From contig NC_088101.1 in the NCBI RefSeq assembly GCF_036370855.1, positions 68,075,559 through 68,139,558 of the forward strand: a DNA stretch of 64,000 nt. The letters run 5' to 3'. The notes under the pieces were generated by a model, which worked only from the letters and a program-made list of their open reading frames with translations, was not told where the DNA came from and made no database searches. Below are positions 1 to 12,300 of the stretch, one piece after another (the first letter of the stretch is position 1; every line of letters starts with the position of its first letter). The DNA comes from Dromaius novaehollandiae. Its lineage: Eukaryota > Chordata > Aves > Casuariiformes > Dromaiidae. Position numbers and translations under genes: made by a program.

Positions 1-355
1 CCACTGCAAACACTACTATCACTTGATACACTTGCTTTGCATTTGTTCAGAATATATAGACTAATATATTGCCAACTAATACAGCTATATAATACATAGT
101 GCATACATCAAGCTAATTAATGCTCAAATAGATTCCATTTATGTCAGAAAAGACAGAAAATGAGAAACAAATCATCTCCCACTACTCTCTCCCTAGCCAA
201 AGGCTTGAGACACCCAGCAATGGAGAAGCTAGGCTGTGTGCTACCACATATTGTGTAGGCACTCAAAGGCACAGATTAAAGTTTAAGTCTCCCTAGGTAT
301 CTTCAGTTGAGCGCTACCCCAAAATAAAGTTATCATTTGTAAAGACCGAACTTAC

Positions 356-3300
356 AGCTGGTTTTTGTAAACATTGATCAATGGTGTCTTCCATTTGTCT
401 TTTGACAAAATGTAGTGATTTCTCAGGATAATAGGGAAACAACAATGGGCTTTCTGTAAACAGATAAATCAAAGTTTATTTTAAGACACATGTACCTCTG
501 TAAAAATACACCACACTGCTAAACTCACAAACTGGAGTGAGTCCAGTGGAGGGGCACTAAGATGTCAGGGGGCTGGAGTACATGCTTTATGAGGAGAAGT
601 TGAGGGGCAGGGTTGGTTCAGCCTGGAGAAGAGAGGACTAAGGACGGGGAGCCACCTGGTCTCCTCAGCTACCAAAAGAGGAGTTACTGAAGACAGAGCA
701 ACATCCTTCACAAAGGTGCACAGTGAGAGGAGAAGTGGTAACAGTCATAAGCTACAGTGAGGGAATTTCCAATTGGGTATAAAGAAAAAAAGTTTTCACA
801 AGGAGTGGTGAGGCACTGGGTAACAGTGTGCCCAGAGAGGCTGCGGGATCTCTATCCTTGCAGGCATTCAGCACTTGATTGCACATGGCTTTGAGCAACC
901 TGGCCTAACTTTGAAGTTAGCCCTGCTTTGAACAGAAGGTTGGATTAGATGACCTCCAGATCCTTTTATTATTCCTTGATTATAAATTCAAACTCAGGTA
1001 ACTAACTGTAATACAGTATGAAATGAGGCAAATGAACAATGGAGGCCTGCTTGTCCCTTCAGCATTCCTTCATTGCCCATTCAAAATTATAAAAACAGGG
1101 AGCTGCAGTTAGTCAAGAGCTAGAAATACAGTTGTCATGAAATATCTTGTTTTAGAAAAACAATTTCCATACTTTTTATAGTAGCTGTATTTTGGGTTCA
1201 ACAGGATTCATTCCTTCTTGTGAAGGAAATTACATTGTAAGAATATCTTCAGCTTTTAAGATAAATCTTACTACTTATTTTATATACCTAATCTGTTTCT
1301 TTCCAATATTTAGCTGGAAAAACTACAAAAAATTAAGTCAATCAGCAAAGCAATACGGAACACTAAAGGAGGGTAGTAAAAGTGTCAACCACAGAAGCAC
1401 ATGTAACATTCCTAGCTCTATAAACCTTACAGTTCTAAGGAGAGAACAAGACAAACAAACATCTCAATAATTACCAAATTAATATCAACAAAAACATTTA
1501 TAGCAGTCTCTCTACAAACAATCATGGATCTTGCATGGTAACAGAAGTGCCTAGTCAAATAGTCTACATATATTCAATGATCTAAAGTATCAAAAGTATT
1601 TTAAAAGTATGCTTAAAAAACATTTTCTAGAGACTGCTTTGCCAAACAGAAGAAAGTGCAACAGCTTCCCCTCTTTTTATTTTATTGTTAACAGACAGAA
1701 AAAGGCAGTCATGGCAAATTCTCTCTTGTAATAACAAGACAGCTCACACTGTAGAAGTTTTGTAGTCTGTAGTTTCTATGGTTAAAAGAAGAATCATTCT
1801 CAGCATCAGTTTGTTATTGTCTCTTACTTCCTTTTCAACACTAATTAAACAAAACAGTGCAGGAGCATTGTAAAATCTTAAAGACTCCCAATCAAAGAGA
1901 ACAAATTAGGAAGCTTCCCCGAGCTATGACCCAAGTGTACTTATTACTTCCTTAGAGTGGAATCAAAGCCTCTTAAACAGGCATCTTCCTGGGATTCCTT
2001 CAAAACCAACATTTCTGATACTTGTTCTTAAAAAGCAGGACTACTCCTAATATCCAGAAAATGGTAACTGACTGAACAAGCAGCTACGTGAAAACTCTGT
2101 AAAATAACAAGACCCATTTATTTTATACTACTCAGATAAAGACCCATAACCAACACTGTAGAAATAACCCATAAGTGTGAAAAACAGATTATTCTTCTAA
2201 ATTTGTTAAAGTCTACATGTTTCTTTGATTCACTGTAAAAAGCACAGGTTACCTTTAAGATGAGTACTATTTTTAAGAAAGTTAAACCACTGATTTCCCT
2301 CCGTATTAGGTGGTGATACAAGGTCATCATCTTCATCTTTCAAGTACTAGAAAAGAAACAGACATTCATAAGATCACTATTTAAGAATAAGGGACATCAG
2401 AACTCACCCCCAACACTGTCCCTCACAAGTCTGTTAAACATTTCCCCTTAATATAACATGTCCTATTCTTAATATTAAATCCTCCACCTCTTCTAGAAAC
2501 TAGTAAGAAAATAAATTGTTGTATATAGTGATATTTCCATGTAAAACCGATCTTAAAATGAAGTTTGAATGCAAATGTTTTGAAATCCAGTGATTAATGG
2601 CATAAAAACAACAAGCAGATTTCAGTTTTACACTAATTTTGTTAGTTGCAAAATAATTTCACCCCCTTCTTAAAACACAGCATACATAAGGTAAAATTAC
2701 AAAATGTGTTTTAAACGCTCCTTTTCTTATTAATAGTGGAAAATAATTAATACTCTCCTCTATCATTGCTGGAATGTGCAACACACAGCAAAAGGGAGAG
2801 AGAAAAGTGGGCACAGCTTTAAAAATTTTTTCATTTAAGGATTTTTGCACTTATTCTCTTTTCCGTTTATTCCCTAGTTCTTTACCTGGCCAACTCTCTC
2901 CACGTTGAAGTATTTTCCTTTACGATTATAGAGCTCTGGTGCCTGAAAAATAAACACAAACAAAAACAAAATTTAAACCCAAAGTTCAATAACAAGTACC
3001 GTACATAAAAGGAGATTCAATTATCTTCCCTAAGGTTTTCCAGGTTCAATCAGCAGCAGCAAAAATACAGTCAGATGCTGTACTTGGTACTCAGCAAACC
3101 AATACAGCTTACCTCATTGAAGTGTTCGGTAAGAAAATCAGCAACAAACGTGATATCTTTTTGAGTCATCTATAAGAAAAAAAAAACAGATGAGAAAACC
3201 AAAGGATAAGAAAGTTCAAACAGCATGGAATGCATGTTCTCCAGGCCAAACAAGCCCAGCTCCCTCAGCCTCTCCTCACAGGGCAAGTGCTCCAGCCCCC

Positions 3301-6300
3301 TGACTATCTTGATGGCCCTCTACTGAACCTGCTCTAGTTCATTCATGTCTGTCTTGTACTGGGAGGCCCCAAACTGGACAAAATATTCTAGATGTGATCT
3401 AACGAGTGCTGAGTAAAGGAGGATAATCCCCTCAATCTATGGGCCCTGCTCCTGTTAGTGCAGTCTAGGGGTCTATTGGCCTTCTTTGCCACAAGGGCAC
3501 ACTGCTGGCTCTTGCCCAGCTTGCTGTCCACCAACATCCCCAAGTCCTTTTCAGTAGAGCTGCTCCTCAACCAGTCAGGTCCCAGCCTGCGTCATTGCAG
3601 GGGCTCCTTCCCTCCTTCCTGGGACAGAACTTGGTATTTGTCCTTGCTGAATTTCAGCAGGTTCCTGTCAGCCCATTCCTCCAAGCTGCCTAGGTCACTG
3701 TGGATGGCAGCTCTGCCCTTGAGTGTATCAGTTGCATCTCCCAGTTTGCTGTTGTCTGCAAATATGATGCAAGTGTATTCCATCTCCCCTTCCAGGTCAT
3801 TGGAAAAGATATTAAAAACCCATTACTGTTAACTTCAGTGTGGCAATGATTTCACTCCATTTGGGGGAAGAGGAGGGAGCTTAGGGACAAGGAGAAGGAA
3901 TGAAATCCCTGAAAGATTAGAAGGTGCAAGATGCAGCTTTGAAATGAGCAATCTGTTCTGATACATGGTGGGACTGCTGTAAGAAGCAACATGCAAAAGC
4001 AGCAACACTGACTTGGGTCAGAGGAAGCAAGGCAATTGTTGGAGGAGAAAGCGCTAAAAACAGGCTCCCCATCTGGGGCCTTGACATTTTAAAAGATGGA
4101 ACAAAAGAGAGGTCATTTAGGGCATATAAAGAGCCACTATGTAAGTATTTCACAGCTGTCACACATTCACATACATGCTTTCTAAAAAGAGTAGTATTAA
4201 CAAAGAAAACAGAAAAAGTAATACATGTGAAACAGTGCATTAGTATGAATCTAAGGCCATCAACTTTCTCAAAGAAACAATATGGACATTATTGTTTAAG
4301 TTTTGGAATCAAAAATAAGCTTTTAATCCTGCCCTCCAAGTCCAGTAGAATATAAAAATATATCACTATATATTAGCAATGTTACTACTACCTTGTTCAG
4401 CTCTGGAAGCACATGATCTTCTGACATTCTCAACATGGCTGAGGGAAAAATGATATTCTTACTTCATTAATAGGTTTTTTTCCTAATAGTCTCAATTTTC
4501 CATGGCTGTGTAATAAGACACTGCTGATAACACAGGAAAGATTTATTTTGCAGAAACAAGAGTCTAGAATGAAGGATTACAAATTGAGACTGAAATTAAG
4601 GCTCACCTGCCCCACTAACTATCTTTTATCCATTCTATCTGCATTCCATCCTCTGCAAGATTGAGATTAAACTATTATTAAAAGGGTTCATAAGGATTTA
4701 TGTTCCTACTAAGAGCAGTAAAATGAAAATCTATAATACACTGTTATATTGTGCATGGCAATATTCATGCGTTAAGAGAGGTGCAGAAAAGTCATTATAA
4801 TCAATGAGACTTAGATACACAGCTCTGTTTAGTTTCAATAGAGGCAAAGAGTGATTATTTAAAGGGTTAATGTTATGATCAAGAACTCTTATGGCTCTGC
4901 TTTCTGCAATTTTTAAATTAAAATTACCATACTTCAGTTTGTAGGTGCTAACACTGCATTTCTGGTGCTTTTACAGTGACTGATAAGACTGCTTAGGTTT
5001 TTGTAAAATAGTTCTAAAAACCAAATTAAAATGATAAACATATTCATAACCACCTTATAAAAATAAGCAAGGCCAAAATATAAAGTTCCCCACTTCTTCT
5101 AATGTTTAATCTGTAACTACTCAGCTACAATCTGAGGTGGCTAAAGACTGCATCAGAACATTCACAGCATGTTTACACCTTTGCATAAGTTAACTGCTAA
5201 TTAGGTGTTCGTGGGAAAAAACAGCAAGAGTAAACAGTAAACAACAGTAAGAGGCAGAGTAAAGACCAGTTAGACCATACTTCAAAATTTGTGTAAACCG
5301 CAGTCTTTTCATTTCTCCTATTCAAGACCAGCAAATTGGTCACGAAGCAGAAAACAGTTTGGAGTAACATACTACAAGATACGGGTATAAAATACCTACA
5401 TGTATTCTGAACTCTGTGTACATAAATTTAATTAAGACCTATCAATATTTAACATATAGATCATAAATTTAAAACCATTCTCGCTCCAAACATAACCTTT
5501 TATATGTCCAGGAATTTTCTATGATAATAATAAATAGACAGTTATGCCTCAAATTGGCTTAATTACTTGTCAACTTTCAAGGTTTACAATACAGAACAGA
5601 TACTGTATGCTTACTGTGTAATAAAGCTTACCAACATACAGCCATCGAAAAAACGCTTTGAAGTTTTTCATACTACTGTCGATAACCCTATACAAGAAAC
5701 AAAAAAAGAAACTACCTGATCTATATGTCACAAGATGCCCTAGGTTTAAGTTCCACCTTTATTAGAGACAGACCTACAAGCGTTAGGAATTTTTAGAAAA
5801 TGCTTAATGCATCCTTCGCAGTAGGACTATTCTTACGGTGTGATTCTATGAGATGCAGTGAGACAAGATTTGCTCTCCCCTCTTCCTCTTCTCCCAGCCA
5901 CATGCTTCCCCATAGATACATGACTTAATAGGCTTTTTTTTTTTCTTTTCTTTTTTAAATTCTCCAGGCAGTATACTTACTGAAGCAGCTCATTTGCTTT
6001 CAGGATGAAAGAACCAACAGCAGTAATAGCATCTACAAAGAGAGCAAACCATTATTATTAAGCTTTCGGAAGCAAAATCATAGTGGGTAAACAGCGCGTG
6101 TACACACACACATTACTCTACCTTCAATTCCAGATGCATCTAATCCCAGAGACTCATATTTTTGTTTCCATAAAGCCATTCCTTTCAATTCACTCAAGTG
6201 GTATAACAATGCCTCAGAGCCACTAGAAAGGCAGGGCAAAGAAGATCTTTTAGTCAACCCTTTGGAAACTCATTACTTCATTGCACACTACATTTTTATT

Positions 6301-9300
6301 AAATGGGTGAAGTGGGAAGCTTTATAAGGTGGTCTGGCATATAAAAGCAATTTAAGGATGAGAAAATATTACTTTACATAAAAGCAAACATTGCCCTAAT
6401 GATTTTAACCACCACCTAAAGCTGATGAGAATGTTTTGCATGTATCTATATAAACACTAGTCCCTGATATACAGTTGGTATTTCACAGAGATCGCTCAAA
6501 GTATGTTCTTGTATAATTCTTATACTTCTCCAGCATCCAAAATCAAATCAGCACATTTTGCATCACCACAGTCTCCACGTCAACACACCTACATACACAG
6601 AACCACTGATATAGCATAAATTCTTTCAGTCAAGCACGTAATATGCCAATTTATTTCTAATCCATTGGATATCTTGCAACCTACCTCTGCAAATGACTTA
6701 TGACCAACTTTTGTATACTGGAGTAGGAAGACTCTATGGACTGACCAAGTTTTTTTAAACCCTATTAAAAAAGAAATGTTAACATATGTTAATATAACAG
6801 AATATTTATTAAAAGATACTGAAATACATGATTTAAAGATTTCAAAAACATTAACATACCTTTACTGTCAGCTGGTTCATTAATAGAGCCTGAAGTTCCA
6901 GACTAAGGGGGAGTTGGAGGGGAGAAGAGAACCAAACATTGCTTTCATTTTGTATTTCAATTTCAAATGCAAACGCATGCTCAGATAAAACAACAGTAAC
7001 TACCTTGCTTTGCCCCATAACAACAGCTGCATAAACTCATCCTGAACAGAAGTGGTTGTATTCTTTTCCTGCCAGTCAAAATGATTGAAATAGATTGGTA
7101 AAGAGAAAAAATTCAGTCTACCACATAATCTCACAAATACCTCATTTAAAGCATATAGGAAAAGAAAAAAACCATATCCTTGAATGCTGAAATCAGACTA
7201 CTGATCACTGGAAACTCAAAGACTAAGAGTCAAGTAATTTAAAAGTTATTTTCAATTGTATTCCCTAGTAAAAATTCTAAGCAGTTTACCATCACGAAGA
7301 ATCTATGTTAAAAATATATATATATATATTATTAGTTCAAATTAACTTCTAACCATGATCGATGATCACAAAATGTAAGCCAATCCAGTATCATCTTAAT
7401 CATGACTCTGTTACACATGCTCTATTGAACCAGGCTGCAAGTGCTGGTAGACTGCCACTCAATATTTATAGTAGCCAGCCTATCAGTGGCTGAACTACAA
7501 AGAACACAACCTTAAATAGAAAACAACTGAACAATAACTGTGCAAGCTGGAAACTATCATTTTTGAAAAACTTTTGAAAAACTGGAATAAATAAAATACA
7601 CGAATATCACAACACGACCATGCTTTATTATACTCAGGTATCTTCAGCTTCAAAGCACTTGATATGCAATAGCTTCTGGGTTGCCTCTGAACTTAGAGAT
7701 TGTTATTTGGAGGCATTAAACTTAAACAAAGCATTAAGATATGAAATATGTTAACAGCAACAACAGAACTACTGCAAAGAGTGTATTTCTACAATACCTG
7801 TACAAACTTTGTTAGCCGTGAGTCCATCTGCATCAATATTTCTTCCCAAGCTTCACACATGCATGTCAATGATAACTTTATATACTGTAATACAGATACA
7901 AACATTAGTGTTATTACTCCCCCCCAGCTTCAATACATATTCGAGAAGATACACTATATGTATTATCAAATTTCCAAGTCAGAGTTCTACACTAACTTAA
8001 AACCAACTTAAGTTCCCTACTAGATAACGTTTATTTTATTTGCATCAAGAATACCGAAGCCTGTAAGAACTGCGATATAAAAAAGATGTCAAAACAAAAT
8101 TGTACCTGTAACAGAGTTGAAATGTGAGTAAATTTCCGGGCCATTCGAGTTACCTCAGGTAAGTAACTTGATAAGAGACTAGTGTCCAGCTATAACAAAT
8201 AAAACAAATAATAGTTAACAGATGATTTGTCTCTGAAGAAATTTTAGACTACAGAAATGGAAAGACAGATGTGGAGGAACCCACAAAAAGCCGTCTTTTC
8301 TCATTTCCTTGAAGTTGATTTTAAGAGGGAAATACATTCTAAGTCAAAGGAGCACAAATATTTTGATACATCTACAAAAACTCCTCATAAAGATTCTTCA
8401 TTTTGGAATCCTAACAGTAATAGTCTTAAGAATGGCTGTGTGCAGAATGAAGAAAATCTGAATAAACACAAATATAATTGAATAAATTAATGTTATATTT
8501 ATAGTAATATTTTAAAAGAATGCCTTAGAATTTTGTCTCCATCAGTCTCATCAGGGAGACTACAAGTTAATATGATAAACCCAAAAGCTAAATTAAGGTG
8601 AATATTAGAAAGACTGAAAATAGTAGTTTGTTGTTATCCTGCAAATAATGGGAAAAACAGTAAAGTTACTTTCAAGTAACTAAACTACAGCTTTTTTACT
8701 CTTAAAGAACATTTTAAACTTATTTTACTTGCCTGAAAATATGTCATCTCTGCTTCACTGTCTGGAGAGTCTTGTATCTCTGTAATAACTGATAGTGACT
8801 TCAAATCACTAGACAAACATAAGCCACGACAAGAACCTGGCACCTGAAGGATTCAAGTTTAAAAGTTAATGAAATACTGCATTTTCTCAATGATGTATTT
8901 ACTGCACTAGCATATTCACCTATATGGGCAGCTGCATTCAATTACATGTAAAAATCAAAATGAAATTTTCCACTACTGTTCAGAAACTAAAGCACCCTTG
9001 TTACTATGGGTTAGTGCTAAATTAGTTTGTTTCATTTGAAACAAGACCTTAAGCCATCCAGTTGGAGTTGGAGTGTGCGAAACAATAAACAAACAAACAA
9101 ACCAAGACAAACAAGCATTCCTTTCTTGAAACTTCAACAATCCAGTTTCACTTATTTGTAAGCATACATCTATTGTTTTATTCAATCCAGCTGTACTTTG
9201 GTATATTTTGAAGAAAAATCCATGGGAAGAAAATGAACGTACCCCAGGTACCATAGCAATTTTGAACATTCCGTAAGCATAAATCTCAATAAATCCTGAG

Positions 9301-12300
9301 CTGCCACCAAGAACAAGAGCGTTCAGCCTATAAAAAGAGAAGAACATGTGCTGATGAGCATACCAAAAAAAAAAAAAAAAGAAAAGAAATTGCCAACTTC
9401 TCTCTGGCCTATCAGAAGTCACACCTGCCTGTCAGTTTCTAATGCATACAAATATAATCCTTAATATTTAAAATGCAAGCCCGTTAGCAAAGATACCCTA
9501 ATGAATCACTGAAACGGAAAGAAATACTGAACTGTCTATGATCTAAGAAATTTAAGAACTACCAACAATTACTAGCTTGGATTTCCTTAATACAACCTGC
9601 CTCTAAGATATACAGAAAGCATTATCAGTTATTAAATGAACAGACAGAATGGGGAAAAAATAACAGACAACATTTAGGCACAAAAGTCCTTCTTCACTAA
9701 CTTTAGTCCTTACAGAAGGAAAAAGTAACAGTTTCTAGCAACAGTCCACTTTCCAATGCAGACCACAAAGCATTCTTACGAAGCTGCTTTTGTGTGCTAC
9801 AGATTCTATCCTAATTACATGCAGAATGAGTTTGTGGCAGTCACTCCGTGGCACTCCTCAGCTCAGCCTCAAAGCCAGTAACATTTAAAAGGGATGTAGC
9901 AGCTAAAACAGATGTCACAGATAACAACAGCATTAGAGACAGAAACAATGAATAGGACCTGGGATAGACAGATCTGTGTTTTGCTCACTTCTTAAAAGCT
10001 GACTTGCTACAGTAACTGGGAAAAAAGCTTCTCTGTGTCCTCTCCCTTTGTTTCTACATTTAAAACATGAAACTTTGGACAGGGAGGTTGTCTATTCCTG
10101 TCTTACGCCAATACATCTTCAACTACACATATTTGCTTGCATTACAGTGAAGAGCAACACTCTCCAACATAAAAGAAATGCCAATGTTTTACACATCCCC
10201 GTATAAACATCAGAAAATTAATGGCAATTTCTGCCTATTACACAGGTAACTGTATGTGAAAAGAGAATGTTTCCATTAAAGCCAATATAGAACTTAGCAA
10301 AGCAGTATCTGGAAAGCTTTTGGTTTGTTTAATCGGATGGCTGAAAGAGCACAGAATCAGGAAAGCTCCTAAAACAAATACACACACAGCTGCCCTATCT
10401 TTTTTCCTAGTCCTACTATAAGAAGAGATATCAAGTCTTAAAAAGGACTAACTGGTGACAATATAGAGAAGCAGATTTTGAAACAAGGAGTATGATTCTC
10501 AGTGGCAGATCTACAAGGGACAGTAAAAGAAAGCAAATGGAAAAACAAACAGAAGTTAAGTGCCTTCCTCTAGGTTGCATGACAACTGCTTAGCAAAGCC
10601 AGTCTCCGACAGCTAAACTAAACCTCATCCAACTGCTCCTCATGTGTTCCCTAGTGAAAAATCCTTAATTATTTTAAAGTAACCTTAATACAGCCAATTT
10701 CAGGTTTTGTGTCAAGTTTAGCTTTGTCACACTCATGCAAACCCACAGAAAGTCCCTGTCTGGAATAACAAGAATTCACAATGTTTCCAAGACCAGCTTA
10801 AGTAACACATACAACATTCCCTTCAAATACAGACCAAGAAATCTTTTTCTAAAGAAAAGCATTTACGGCAGCAACAGCAGTTGCTGATAGTGTGCCAGAC
10901 AATCCTTCTAAACGGAGAGGGAAAAAAAAGTGGAAACTGATGAAGCCTTTTTTTTTTAATATTTTCTTTTGACTTCATCTTTCTACACGAAAATAGGAGG
11001 CATTCCACATCCTTTCTCCAGAACCATGAAAAACAGGTTATTAATAACTCAAGAGCAAAACTATCCATCGTTTTACCATTAAAAAAAAAGAAACCTCCAG
11101 AATTTACCTTACATCACCCAGAAGCTTCATAATTTCATCTGACTTTTCTTCACTAAAAACAAAAAAAATATGATTGGGGTTTATGTAGCTTGTCTCAATA
11201 ACAGAAAGCAAAAAAAACCAGAGAGAGATATAAAATCACACTTTCTCACCTGAAGATTTTTGCAGTGGTGCTGTAACTGAAAATAAAATAATTATTCTCA
11301 GTAACAATGAACACACATGTAATCCAAAACATCTGTACAGTGTTAAAGATTAATAACTAAAAGAATGACAACATGACAAATTAGATCTTCGTAGTATAAT
11401 GCTTACTTTTTTGGTAGTGCAGGTAACTTAGGCAAAAGGAGATTTGACTCATCCTCAGCATTGTAAAAGGAAGTGAGAACACTGAAAAAGAAGTATGATT
11501 GCTTTTTACTATCAAAGTTACAAAAAAGGCGGAAAAAAAAGCATTTATTTCTACCCTCAAACTTACAGCAGAGACTCAAATGGTCACAATATGTTGAAGA
11601 GTTGCAAATCTCAGAGGCTAATCCCTTATGTACCCTTTAATAATTTAATTTATAAAAAGAACATATTAATAAAAAGAGTCTGGTAATCTAGTTTTATTTT
11701 CACCAAATGAGAATATACAGTTTTTCTTTGTTGGCTCAGTAGCTTGCCACCAAATCCTCCATAAATTATCCGTAATGCAGATATGACTGAGGGTCTCTTT
11801 TTAAACAGAACTCTGTCCCTACTGTACCTGCACCTCAAAAAAACATTCAATTTAAAGACATATGTTACAGTATGAGGAAGACTAAAGCCTGGTACTTAAC
11901 ACCGCAGCTTAGACATGCTGGAAGGATGAGGCTCCCTATAAGGAGATAAATCTATCCCCATGAAGAGAAAAATGCTAGACCGATATAAGATACATTTCTG
12001 TTCTTACTATTTTTAGATTTGTACTTTAAGGAGGAGAGAATCCCCAAGTCAGACCCCAACCCCCCTCACTTTTTAAAATAAATGTTTAATTATTGCCTTG
12101 CACTGCAGTAAGGTATATATCAGAGAGTTCTGTCAGATGACAGAAACGGGGACCACGGTGCCCTAGAGCTCACGAGTGCTACTGAGAATTGCGTAACGAC
12201 ACACATTCACAGTCACTAGTAGCACTCTGACATCCTGCAGCAACTGCACCCAGGACAGAACTGCCAGTAGGTCAGGATGTAATAACAAAGGCACACTCAG

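Noticed and set aside
1-355. Next ANAPC4 exon after 356
   Set aside because: I searched the minus strand for the expected continuation (a DVIGKSMNQ-like start) and found nothing, so it should lie left of the window.
3458-3832. 124-codon plus-strand ORF
   Set aside because: It is the antisense strand of the CR1 fragment at 3232-3820.
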